Part shown: in pieces, positions 37,230 to 45,865 of the stretch
Layout of the letters: the number at the start of each line of letters is the position of its first letter
How positions within the stretch are numbered: position 1 is the first letter of the stretch
From: Nostoc sp. UHCC 0302
GTDB lineage: Bacteria > Cyanobacteriota > Cyanobacteriia > Cyanobacteriales > Nostocaceae
Reading direction: 5' to 3'
Assembly (NCBI RefSeq): GCF_038096175.1
Contig: NZ_CP151099.1
Span: forward strand, 5,868,001 to 5,932,000
DNA: 64,000 bases
Translations under genes and position numbers: made by a program
The notes under the pieces: generated by a model
Seen by the model: only the letters and a program-made list of their open reading frames with translations
Database searches by the model: none
Told to the model about the DNA's origin: nothing

Positions 37230-38498
37230 CTACGATGCTGTTAAAAGCAGATTTCGTTCAGGAGATGGATAAACTTGTACTTCAGGAATTGGGACTACAA
37301 ACTGTCCACCCCATTCGCCAATAAATGCCATTTGTTCCATAATTTCTTCTTTGAGATTCCAAGGTAAAATCAGTACATAATCTGGTTGAGTTTCACGAAT
37401 TTTATCGGGATAACAAATTGGAATGTGAGTACCTGGTAAAAATAATTCTTGCTTGTAAGGATTGCGATCTACTGTGTAATCGATAAAATCTTTACCAATG
37501 CCGCAGTAATTAAGTAATGTATTGCCTTTAGCAGGTGCGCCATAACCCACAATTGATTTACCCTCTGCTTTAGCCGTTACCAGAAAACTTAATAACTTAC
37601 GTTTTGTTGCTTTGACTTTTTCTCCAAATGTGACGTAAGTTTCTATTCGATGTAATCCAGCCGCAATTTCTTTTGCTTTTAACTGGTTAACTCGTTCGTT
37701 GATGCGGGGATGATCAGCATAGTCATGTTTGGCATAAATTCTGAGAGAACCTCCGTGAGTTGGTAATTCTTCTACATCAAAAAGTTTTAAGTTGTGTGCT
37801 GCAAATATTTTTTCTACAGTCAGGAAGGAGAAGTAAGAAAAATGCTCGTGGTAAATTGTGTCAAACTGATTATGTTGAATGAGTTGTAAAATGTGAGGAA
37901 ACTCCATTGTCAAGATGCCATCTGGCTGAAGAAGAAGTTTCATTCCTGCTATAAAATCATTCAAATCTGGTACATGAGCTAAAACATTATTACCTACTAG
38001 TAGGTCAGCTTTTTGCCCTTGTTTAATTAGTTCTTTAGCAGTATCCACTCCAAAAAACTTGTTAATAGTAGGAATCCCTTTTTTTAGAGCTACCTTAGCT
38101 ATATTTACTGCTGGTTCTATTCCTAAAACGGGGATTCCTTTCTCCACAAAGTATTGTAGTAAATAACCATCGTTGCTAGCGATTTCAATAACTTGTGTAT
38201 GCTGATTCAAGCCACATTTTTCCACCATCTTATCGGTATAAGCTTTGGCGTGTTTTAACCAACTGGCTGAATAAGAAGAAAAGTAAGCATAATCACTAAA
38301 AATCTGATCAGGAGTTTCAAACTGCTCTAATTGAACTAAGAGAGTGTCTTCAGAGACATAAGCATGGAGCGGATAAAATTTCTCTGCATGGTTTAGCTGT
38401 TCTGCTGTTAAATAAGCATTGGCTAAAGGTGACATTCCTAAATCAACAAAGCTATGGCGTAGAGGATGACCACTGAAACGACATTTTGCAATTACCAT
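37230..38498 (-). CDS. NDP-sugar C-methyltransferase (TylC3/EvaC-like)
   Basis: 422 aa. Three-part family: an N-terminal region that normally holds a zinc-binding site, a SAM-binding Rossmann domain (VIEIASNDGYLLQYFVEKG, VGNNVLAHVPDLNDFI) and a C-terminal second Rossmann-like domain (SIVGYGAPAKGNTLLNYCGI). The substrate-side motif EHFSYFSF is present. The first zinc motif reads CRFSGH rather than CxxC, so one ligand is missing. It would methylate C3 (or C5) of a 4-keto-6-deoxy NDP-sugar, working with the cytidylyltransferase, dehydratase-like and 3,5-epimerase genes nearby. Confidence 0.88.
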   Translation of the reverse strand: MVIAKCRFSGHPLRHSFVDLGMSPLANAYLTAEQLNHAEKFYPLHAYVSEDTLLVQLEQFETPDQIFSDYAYFSSYSASWLKHAKAYTDKMVEKCGLNQHTQVIEIASNDGYLLQYFVEKGIPVLGIEPAVNIAKVALKKGIPTINKFFGVDTAKELIKQGQKADLLVGNNVLAHVPDLNDFIAGMKLLLQPDGILTMEFPHILQLIQHNQFDTIYHEHFSYFSFLTVEKIFAAHNLKLFDVEELPTHGGSLRIYAKHDYADHPRINERVNQLKAKEIAAGLHRIETYVTFGEKVKATKRKLLSFLVTAKAEGKSIVGYGAPAKGNTLLNYCGIGKDFIDYTVDRNPYKQELFLPGTHIPICYPDKIRETQPDYVLILPWNLKEEIMEQMAFIGEWGGQFVVPIPEVQVYPSPERNLLLTAS

Positions 38499-38605
38499 AA
38501 ACTCACATCCCGCAGATACAAAACGACTAGATATAGGTAGATTAAATAAGTCCGAATCAAAACTACTTGATTCGGAGATTGGGTTTTTTGGCGCTGCTAG
38601 TTTAA

Positions 38606-39634
38606 CTAGTTTTTATTCCAAAAGAACCTTTGGTCAATTTGCTCTGTACGAATCAGATACTCTAGCTGCTTTAAGCGTGTAAATCCTCTAAACAGGAAAG
38701 TATCTTCAGCCATATCTATTTGATTAAACAAATCAAATAGTTGTTTAGCACCACGTTCAGCATTCCAATCACATTTAAATCCGGGTAGTGTGGTGTTGAT
38801 TTTATCGAAAGATACCCGATAGCTACGGTTATCTGCACCGTTGTCACCAAAGGACAATTTACAATCTGGGAAAATATTGGCAATAATTTCAGCGATTTCT
38901 TTAACGCGATAGTTATTCGCTGTATCTCCAACGTTGAAAATTTGGTTATGTACGATGTCTCGTGGCGCTTCCAAGGCGCAAATTATGGCTTTGCAAATAT
39001 CTAGTGCGTGGGCTAATGGTCGCCAAGGTGTACCATCGCTGGTCATTTTGATTTGTTTGCTAGTCCATGCCAAGCCTGCCAAGTTGTTTAAAACAATATC
39101 AAAGCGCATTCTTGGGGAAGCACCAAAGGCAGTAGCATTCCGCATGAATGTAGGAGAGAAGTCATCGTCAGCTAGTAGTGTGACATCTCGTTCTACTAGG
39201 GTTTTGCATTCTGCGTAGGCTGTTTGTGGGTTAACAGGAGATTCTTCTGTAACATCATCTGCGGTAGCAACACCGTAGACACTGCACGAAGACATATATA
39301 TAAAGCGGCGCACACCCAATGCTTTAGCTAGGTTGGCAAGGCGAACTGAACCTAGATGATTTATTTCATAGGTGATATTGGGTGCTAATTGGCCGGCGGG
39401 GTCGTTGGAGAGTTCCGCCATGTGAACGATCGCCTCAATACCTTGCAAATCTTCTGGGGTGATGTCGCGGATATCTTTATTGAGGGTTTTGGCTGTCACT
39501 TCTGTGCCGTTGTATAGCCAACCAACTTTATAAAAACCAGTATCTACGCCAAGAATTTCATGTCCCCGTTCGATTAACAGAGGAGGTAATAACGAACCAA
39601 GATAGCCTTCTGTTCCGGTTACTAATATTTTCAT
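38606..39634 (-). CDS. NAD-dependent epimerase/dehydratase (extended SDR)
   Basis: 342 aa. Extended SDR nucleotide-sugar enzyme: VTGTEGYLGSLLPPLL (Rossmann glycine motif, GxxGxxG variant), VHMAELSNDPA, the catalytic serine region YMSSCSVYG, and YAECK (Tyr and Lys of YxxxK). IFNVGDTANNYRVKEIAEII lies late in the fold. Likely a CDP- or NDP-hexose 4,6-dehydratase or a related epimerase/reductase. Place beside a glucose-1-phosphate cytidylyltransferase and a C-methyltransferase supports deoxysugar synthesis. Exact reaction not resolved. Confidence 0.88.
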   Translation of the reverse strand: MKILVTGTEGYLGSLLPPLLIERGHEILGVDTGFYKVGWLYNGTEVTAKTLNKDIRDITPEDLQGIEAIVHMAELSNDPAGQLAPNITYEINHLGSVRLANLAKALGVRRFIYMSSCSVYGVATADDVTEESPVNPQTAYAECKTLVERDVTLLADDDFSPTFMRNATAFGASPRMRFDIVLNNLAGLAWTSKQIKMTSDGTPWRPLAHALDICKAIICALEAPRDIVHNQIFNVGDTANNYRVKEIAEIIANIFPDCKLSFGDNGADNRSYRVSFDKINTTLPGFKCDWNAERGAKQLFDLFNQIDMAEDTFLFRGFTRLKQLEYLIRTEQIDQRFFWNKN

Positions 39635-40347
39635 TCTCTGTCAAATCCTCTGTTCTATATTGATAGGTCTTTCGTTGGGACGCACAACTGTGCGCCCCTA
39701 CAACGTGTTGCTTTTGTAAGGTGCTAATACTTTATAGAGTTCAGTTAATGATGTTTATTCCTCAGAGACCCTACTAACCCACGCCATTCCCGTCAACGGA
39801 GGGAACCTCTGCACGGAATTGGCTCCGCTTACAAAGCTACGGTGTATACACAAGTATGAAATAGCTAATGAGCTTGTGTTGAACTTTCGTTTTACCCCAC
39901 CCTAACCCTCACGCCAGTCGCTCATGGGGGAAACCCCTTGGCGCTAGCCTCTCCCCTTGGGAGAAGACCGCGCTGGCTCCCCTTATTAAGGGGAGGGAAC
40001 TAGATTTCTTATTTCCCCCCTTTATAAGGGGGGATTAAGGGGGGTAATTTGACTGGTGTGTACACCGTAGCCTTAAAAAGGGGGGCTTACTTCTAAAGAG
40101 GGATCAAGCGTTAACTGAACCGTATTTGTATTGAACTGCTCGCATTTAAATACCAGCAGTAGCGAAAAATTTCAGATGTACGTAGATGTCTACGGCTCTG
40201 CTAAACTCGTTATCAAAACGAGAATACAGCTACTTTTGTAGATAAAAATTGACTGCGATCGCCAACTTGTTCCTTAATATATATGTTCTTAAAATCACTC
40301 TTTATCTTAGTGATTTTCATGGCGCGATCGCTTTTATTTGTACCCTA
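39635..40347. other. Repeat-rich intergenic region inside the HEP island
   Basis: About 710 bp. Contains a TIR-bounded MITE-like element (39836-40071), GC-rich short palindromes (about 39900-39990) and an AT-rich tail. The genes on both sides are on the minus strand, so the element separates the first two genes from the rest of the island. Confidence 0.6.
39836..40071 (-). mobile_element. 236-bp MITE-like element with 16-bp terminal inverted repeats, copy B
   Basis: Left end GCTACGGTGTATACAC (39836-39851), right end GTGTGTACACCGTAGC (40056-40071), one mismatch between arms. The interior shares ordered blocks with 4513-4723 on the opposite strand. No coding capacity. Confidence 0.7.
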
Positions 40348-41562
40348 CTATTTAGTTGCTACCGTTTCTAGATGCGACAGTTGGGCAATTTGGGCGACAA
40401 TCGCTTTGCCGATTTCTAAAGAAGAAGTGGCAGCAGGCGAAGGCGCATTGCAAACATGAATAGAATTTTCACCTTGAACAATCAAAAAGTCGTCTACCAG
40501 CGAGCCATTGTTCATTAAAGCTTGAGCGCGGACTCCCGCATGGGTGGGAACTAAATCCTCGGCTTGGACTTCTGGAATCAGTTTTTGCAAACTTCTTACA
40601 AAAGCTGCTTTGCTAAAAGAACGAATGATTTCTTGAATGCCTTCAGGCGCGTGTTTTGCTGCTAGTTTCCAGAAACCGGGATAGGTGATGACTTCAGCAA
40701 AATCTTTGAAGTCAAAGTCGGTTTTTTTATAACCTTCGCGCTTCAGGCTGAGAACTGCATTTGGCCCTGCATGAACGCTGTTATCAATCATCCGGGTAAA
40801 GTGGACACCCAAGAAAGGAAAATCGGGATTGGGAACTGGGTAGATTAAAGTTTTGACCAGGTAGCGTTTTTCTGGGGTGAGTTCGTAATATTCCCCCCGA
40901 AATGGGACGATTTTGGCTTGTGGTTCAACTTGACCTAGTTTAGCAATGCGATCGCTATGCAATCCAGCACAGTTGACTATAACCTGCGTTTCAAAGTTGC
41001 CTTTATTAGTTTCTACTACCTGATTTTTACCACTTCGGGAGATTTTTAGAACTTTTGTATTGAGGCGTAAATCTCCCCCCTGCTTTTGGATTAACTCAGC
41101 ATATTTCAAACAAACTTGCTTGTAATTAACAATACCAGTTGAAGATACGCGAATTCCACCTACACAGCTAACATGAGGTTCAATTTCTCTGACTGCTTCT
41201 GGGCTGATTCTCTGGACTTCTAGTCCATTTTCTAAGCCGCGTTTCAAGAGGCTTTCTAGGCGAGGTAACTCTTGTTCCTCTGTTGCAACAATTACTTTAC
41301 CGCAAATTTCATGTTCAATTCCATGCTCTTGGCAAAACTCTACCATTGAGCGAGAACCATCACGACAAAACTTAGCTTTGAAACTCCCTGGTTTGTAGTA
41401 AATACCAGAATGAATCACGCCGCTATTATTGCCAGTTTGGTGAAATGCTAGCTGGCTCTCTTTTTCTAGTATTAAAATACGTGCGTTGGGATAGCGTTTG
41501 CCTAAAGCCAGCCCCGTAGAAAGTCCAACTATTCCCCCACCTATAATCGCAAAATCATACAT
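40348..41562 (-). CDS. FAD-dependent oxidoreductase, L-2-hydroxyglutarate oxidase (LhgO)-like
   Basis: 404 aa. DFAIIGGGIVGLSTGLAL is the FAD dinucleotide motif; ILILEKESQLAFHQTGNNSGVIHSG, YYKPGSFKAKFCRDG and VNCAGLHSDRIAKLG are strongly family-like. In E. coli the homologue oxidises L-2-hydroxyglutarate to 2-oxoglutarate at the membrane. Here it lies second in the HEP-like island. A link to 2-oxoglutarate chemistry of the nearby dioxygenase, or to a sugar-acid substrate, is speculation. ATG start. Confidence 0.88.
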   Translation of the reverse strand: MYDFAIIGGGIVGLSTGLALGKRYPNARILILEKESQLAFHQTGNNSGVIHSGIYYKPGSFKAKFCRDGSRSMVEFCQEHGIEHEICGKVIVATEEQELPRLESLLKRGLENGLEVQRISPEAVREIEPHVSCVGGIRVSSTGIVNYKQVCLKYAELIQKQGGDLRLNTKVLKISRSGKNQVVETNKGNFETQVIVNCAGLHSDRIAKLGQVEPQAKIVPFRGEYYELTPEKRYLVKTLIYPVPNPDFPFLGVHFTRMIDNSVHAGPNAVLSLKREGYKKTDFDFKDFAEVITYPGFWKLAAKHAPEGIQEIIRSFSKAAFVRSLQKLIPEVQAEDLVPTHAGVRAQALMNNGSLVDDFLIVQGENSIHVCNAPSPAATSSLEIGKAIVAQIAQLSHLETVATK

Positions 41563-41706
41563 TCGTGTTATTACACCTGGAGCAAGAGTATCGAAGTGTT
41601 TTTTGCTGTTCTAATTTAGTACGTAACGGTAGAAATTAGCATCCTATTTGTCAAAATATCAAAACACAAGCCAGAACACAAGTATTTTTCAATTTTGCGC
41701 TAGCCG

Positions 41707-42480
41707 TTACCATACTTTCCAAGGAGCCTGATTGTTCTTCCACAGCTCCTCTAAGTAGTTTTTATCGCGTAAAGTATCCATTGGTTGCCAAAAACCATTA
41801 TGTTTGAAAGCAGATAGCTGTTCCATATCAGCTAGCTTTTCTAATGGCTCTTGCTCCCAAACAGTGGAGTCGTTAGCAATTAAGTTGATTACTTCTGGTT
41901 CTAGCACAAAATAACCGCCATTAATCCAAGCGCCATCACCTTCAGGTTTTTCGCGAAAATTGGTGATTTTAGTTTGCTCGTGTCCTAAAGAAATAGCACC
42001 AAAACGCCCTGCTGGTTGAACGGCAGTCAGTGTTGCTAGAGTATTTTGTTCTTTATGAAAATTAATTAGCTCTGTGATGTTTATATCACTGACGCCATCA
42101 CCATAAGTGAAGCAAAAAGTGTCATTGCCAACATGGTCGCTGATGCGCTTTAAGCGTCCACCTGTCATTGTATGATCGCCTGTATTTACTAAGGTGATCC
42201 GCCAGGGTTCAGCATAACCAGAATGCACACTCATCTGGTTAAATCGCATATCAAAGGTAACATCTGACATATGTAAGAAGTAGTTAGCAAAATACTCTTT
42301 AATTATGTAACCTTTGTAACCGCAACAAATTATGAAATCATTAATACCGTGGGCAGAATAAGTCTTCATTATATGCCATAGAATAGGCTTCCCACCAATT
42401 TCAACCATCGGCTTGGGTCTAATACTAGTTTCTTCACTGAGGCGTGTACCTAGACCACCAGCCAAAATCACCGCTTTCAT
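41707..42480 (-). CDS. rfbF: Glucose-1-phosphate cytidylyltransferase
   Basis: 257 aa. Makes CDP-glucose from CTP and glucose-1-phosphate, the entry to CDP-deoxysugars. MKAVILAGGLGTRLSEETSIRPKPMVEIGGKPILWHIMK (positions 1-39) is the nucleotidyltransferase signature; FTYGDGVSDIN carries the metal-binding Asp; NGGYFVLEPEV and WQPMDTLRDKNYLEELW are specific to this enzyme. First gene of the minus-strand HEP-like island, matching alr2825 by family and position. Upstream is a 326-bp spacer after the kinase-TPR gene. Confidence 0.92.
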   Translation of the reverse strand: MKAVILAGGLGTRLSEETSIRPKPMVEIGGKPILWHIMKTYSAHGINDFIICCGYKGYIIKEYFANYFLHMSDVTFDMRFNQMSVHSGYAEPWRITLVNTGDHTMTGGRLKRISDHVGNDTFCFTYGDGVSDINITELINFHKEQNTLATLTAVQPAGRFGAISLGHEQTKITNFREKPEGDGAWINGGYFVLEPEVINLIANDSTVWEQEPLEKLADMEQLSAFKHNGFWQPMDTLRDKNYLEELWKNNQAPWKVW

Positions 42481-42806
42481 GCAATTACCTCGGAGATTTG
42501 CAGCTTAGTTATTATTTGACTTCTGGAGATGAAGGGATGCACTTGGTAGGGAGAAAAATCATTTTTATTTATTTTTCTCCGTAAATAATCTAACTGTAAT
42601 TTCCGGCAAAATTATAAAGCAAAGGTAAATTAAAATGTTTTGTCTGTGAAAGCTTTGTGAATAATAAATATACTCGAAAATATATAACTAATTTAAATAC
42701 ACAAATAACCCACAAAATAACTAGGGCTAGCTGATGCTAACCCTGTTCTAGCTTGATTTTTTAAAATCAAAACTAATAATATCTTAGTGACAAAATTTAC
42801 CTATTT
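42481..42806. promoter_or_regulatory. Upstream region of the HEP-like island
   Basis: AT-rich, between the kinase-TPR gene (same strand) and the first island gene. A 10-bp-stem hairpin (42550-42559 with 42571-42580) lies 70-100 bp upstream of the ATG, possibly in the leader or ending the upstream transcript; it has no U-tract. Promoter boxes were not assigned. Confidence 0.35.
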
Positions 42807-44978
42807 TCAGTTAGTTTCTCCTGGCATACTTGAGCTTTGGAATAACGTGTCACATTTGTTTTCTACAACTACGCAGATGTGGCTTAGTGCTTGTTGATAA
42901 TTATCCATATCGTCTTGCTCAAGAGAGATTTTTGCAGCTGTTTGCAAATCCTCGATTGCTTTGGTATGGTTTTGGTCAGATTGACTACCACCATATTGTG
43001 CAAGTTCATAACGAACTATGCCTCGTTTGAGAAATGCTTTTGCTAGTTTGGGGTTGATGGTTAATGCTTGGTCAAAGTCAGCGATCGCTGCTTTATATTG
43101 TTGAGCGTAATCAGTGCTGTATTGAGCAATTTGATAAAGCACAACACCACGCTGAAAATAAGCTTCTGTTTTGGAAGCATTAAGAGTTATTGCTTGGGTA
43201 AAATCTGCGATCGCTTTTTTATAACCTTGTTGTGAGTCGCCGCTATACTTAGCAATTTGGGAAAGGACAATACCCCGTCTGATGTGAGCTTCAACTTCAT
43301 TACTGTCAAGGCTTAGGGCTTTATTATAGTCAGCGAGCGCTAGATTGTATTCTTTATCAGGATCGCTGCTATATTCGGCGAGCATATTGCGGGCATTGCC
43401 GCGGTTGACATAAGCTTTGACTTCACTAGGATTGAGCCTAAGAGCTTCGCTATAGTCGTTCAGCGCCCCTTCATAGTCTTTGAGGTTGTAGCGAGCATTG
43501 CCAAGATTTACATGGGCTTTGGCGTATGTGGGGTTTTTTTCGATTGCTTTGCCAAAATATTCAATTGCTTGCTCATAATCTCGGATTTTATAAGCAGCAT
43601 GACCCTGCTTATAATAATCCGCAAAGCTGAGATTATTATCCTTGTTTTGGCGAGCCTTGAGAGTTTGTTGAGTGTAGGCATTTTGAGAAACAAAGGGACT
43701 AGTAAACTTAGTCATTACGTCCAAATACACCAATGCACCAACACCCAGCAAGCCAAAAATTACTGGGTACAATCTTGACTTTCTGGCAGGTTGATAATGA
43801 GAAACTTTATTATTAATTACTGGTTGCCAATAATTAAGTTGGTACGATGGCACTCCTAACTGGGGCAAACGTGGAGTCTGAGTCTGGCGCTTTTTCGCTT
43901 TGATTCGTGGTCGTAAATGTTCTTTTGTTTCGATAGCACGAGGTGATGGAAAAGGATCGCGTCCGCCTAATCGCAGGGAGCGTTCACACCAAGGACAGGT
44001 TTGTAGGTGGTTGTTGTAGCGATGCTGAGGATTAATAGTACAGCTAATAAGGCTATCTTCGGCTTCAGTTAGTGCTGCAAGCCAGCTTTGAGCGCTAGGA
44101 CGCCGCTGTGGGCTATTATGACCTTCTTCAAAACAACGTACAAATAGTTCCCGTAAGCTGGGATGGAGGATTTCCCAAGGGGGTGCAATTGGTGTTGGGA
44201 GATAGGGTACACGTCGCTGTTGACTGTAGGTGAAATGTCCAGCAGCAATGCGTGCTTCATAAGGTGGTGGCTCAACAGCACCTTGAAATATGCCAGAAAA
44301 TGGGTGTGTACCTTCCATTAACAGCTGAAATACCAACACAGCTAACCCGAATAAGTCGTGAGCAATTTCGCGATCGTGCTGTGCAAAAGTTTTATTTTGT
44401 AGTTCTGGTGGGGTAAACTCTGGTTTACCTACCGAGCAGCGGTAAACTAGATTATTGTTTGGGTCGCGTACTTGGAAAGAGTCGGTATCTACTAAGGTAA
44501 CGAGGGCTGTGTCGCTGACGAGGATATTTGACTCATTCACATCGCCAACACAATATCCACTAGTGTGCAAAGCCGCAAAAGCCGCCGCTAGGTTGCGAGC
44601 AGTACGGAGCAGGTACTGATAATTAAATAAAGGGCAGTGTTCGCGGCGGGTTCTCGGATTGTAAAAGTCAATAATTGGACGCATCCCCCGAATGCGTGGC
44701 ATTAAAAAGCCGATAATGCCGCTACTGCCATCTGTTGCCTGCAATAAATCTTCTGGCCAAGCGATGGAAATATGCCCCAAACTAGCCGTAGGATTTTCCG
44801 GCGGGTTGGCAAGCATCGCTCGCAGTTTGTCAGCATGACCAGCAGTGGGCTTGTGATAAATTTTCGCCACCAAATTTGCATCTGATGGCAGTGCATAAAC
44901 ACAAGCTTCACCACCACGCCCCAAACTAATGCTGAGGTTGAGAATTTCTTGCTTAGGGAGACAACGAAGTACCTGCAT
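42807..44978 (-). CDS. Protein kinase-like protein with zinc ribbon, TM helix and TPR repeats
   Basis: About 723 aa from ATG 44978; a TTG at 45011 is less likely. The N-terminal kinase fold has SLGRGGEACVYAL (P-loop), LVAKIYHK (Lys), a divergent catalytic loop GDVNESNILVSD (no HRD) and VDTDSF in place of DFG. A zinc-binding CxxC (TCPWCERSL), preceded by a Cys/His pair, follows. Then a TM segment (VIFGLLGVGALVYLDV) and about six TPRs (for example AKAHVNLGNARYNLKDYEGAL). Encoded after a PP2C and a VWA gene: the TerY-P type triad. A phosphorylation switch is inferred; target unknown. Confidence 0.88.
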   Translation of the reverse strand: MQVLRCLPKQEILNLSISLGRGGEACVYALPSDANLVAKIYHKPTAGHADKLRAMLANPPENPTASLGHISIAWPEDLLQATDGSSGIIGFLMPRIRGMRPIIDFYNPRTRREHCPLFNYQYLLRTARNLAAAFAALHTSGYCVGDVNESNILVSDTALVTLVDTDSFQVRDPNNNLVYRCSVGKPEFTPPELQNKTFAQHDREIAHDLFGLAVLVFQLLMEGTHPFSGIFQGAVEPPPYEARIAAGHFTYSQQRRVPYLPTPIAPPWEILHPSLRELFVRCFEEGHNSPQRRPSAQSWLAALTEAEDSLISCTINPQHRYNNHLQTCPWCERSLRLGGRDPFPSPRAIETKEHLRPRIKAKKRQTQTPRLPQLGVPSYQLNYWQPVINNKVSHYQPARKSRLYPVIFGLLGVGALVYLDVMTKFTSPFVSQNAYTQQTLKARQNKDNNLSFADYYKQGHAAYKIRDYEQAIEYFGKAIEKNPTYAKAHVNLGNARYNLKDYEGALNDYSEALRLNPSEVKAYVNRGNARNMLAEYSSDPDKEYNLALADYNKALSLDSNEVEAHIRRGIVLSQIAKYSGDSQQGYKKAIADFTQAITLNASKTEAYFQRGVVLYQIAQYSTDYAQQYKAAIADFDQALTINPKLAKAFLKRGIVRYELAQYGGSQSDQNHTKAIEDLQTAAKISLEQDDMDNYQQALSHICVVVENKCDTLFQSSSMPGETN

Positions 44979-45033
44979 GGTGAATTTACCGTTTACGGGG
45001 GTTATATACAATGCTAAACACGAGAGTTATGGC

Positions 45034-45816
45034 TCAGGAGTTATTGAAGGCAGCTATGATGAGCGTCAAATCATCATCAGTGCGTTGTGTAATCCGGTCT
45101 GAGCTTAAAAACCTCACTAATTGTTCTTTGGCTTGTGTTCTATCTTCGGTTTTGACGACAAAATCAAACAAAGGAAAAAAGAAGGGTTTGTGAGGCTCAC
45201 CAACAACCATATTCAAAGCCAGCATTTGTAGTCCGTCGGTAAGGACACTAACATTAACTATGTCTTCACGCCATAATCTCATTTGCGCTGTTTCTAAGGC
45301 ATTCAGCGAAGTTAAAAATGTGGTTTCGTTGATGTACTCGCCGTGGTCAGGTGTGGTAAGGGCGAGAAGGTTTCCCATTCTATCTTTTGCTACTGCCAAA
45401 CCATCACCTATCTGTGCCACAGCCACGACTTCTGGTGTGGCAACCATAATAATTAAAGTAGTTGCTAAATCTTGAGGCTGTTTGCCAGAAGCAGCCGCTT
45501 CGTCTTCTACAGCTTTTTTAGCGGCTAGCAAAGCGTCGGTTAAGAGCGATCGCACATTATAATCATCACTGAGGCTATCTCTGGTGATTTGTTTAACGGC
45601 AATATTTTCTATCGCTGTTTCCACAGCAACCATCGCTCCTACTTTCCCAAGGCTAGCAGAACCCGCACCGTCTGCTACCGCCGCCACTAAAAGATTATCT
45701 GCCAATATCTGCCAATGGTGAGCATCTTGACACAACTGTTTAGTTTTTATGTGGCTTGTACCACATACAGATGCGGCTACTACCTGCCATTGAGCAATCT
45801 GTTTTGATATGTTCAT
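45034..45816 (-). CDS. PP2C-family serine/threonine phosphatase
   Basis: About 260 aa from ATG 45816 (GGA 9 nt upstream); an in-frame TTG at 45885 would overlap the VWA gene. PP2C metal motifs: AVADGAGSASLGKVGA, AQIGDGLAV, TDGLQM and DDDLTLIIAA. It sits between the VWA gene (49 bp upstream) and the kinase gene (55 bp downstream from stop to ATG), consistent with one operon. Expected to reverse phosphorylation by the partner kinase. Cytoplasmic. Confidence 0.9.
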   Translation of the reverse strand: MNISKQIAQWQVVAASVCGTSHIKTKQLCQDAHHWQILADNLLVAAVADGAGSASLGKVGAMVAVETAIENIAVKQITRDSLSDDYNVRSLLTDALLAAKKAVEDEAAASGKQPQDLATTLIIMVATPEVVAVAQIGDGLAVAKDRMGNLLALTTPDHGEYINETTFLTSLNALETAQMRLWREDIVNVSVLTDGLQMLALNMVVGEPHKPFFFPLFDFVVKTEDRTQAKEQLVRFLSSDRITQRTDDDLTLIIAAFNNS

Positions 45817-45865
45817 AAATTTTGTTCCAACAGCTAGCTGTGTAAGCTTCAAGCTGCCATCTTTA

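Noticed and set aside
42550-42580. Hairpin in front of the first HEP gene as a riboswitch or terminator
   Set aside because: AT-rich 10-bp stem with no U-tract on either strand and no conserved aptamer features visible; listed only as part of the upstream region.
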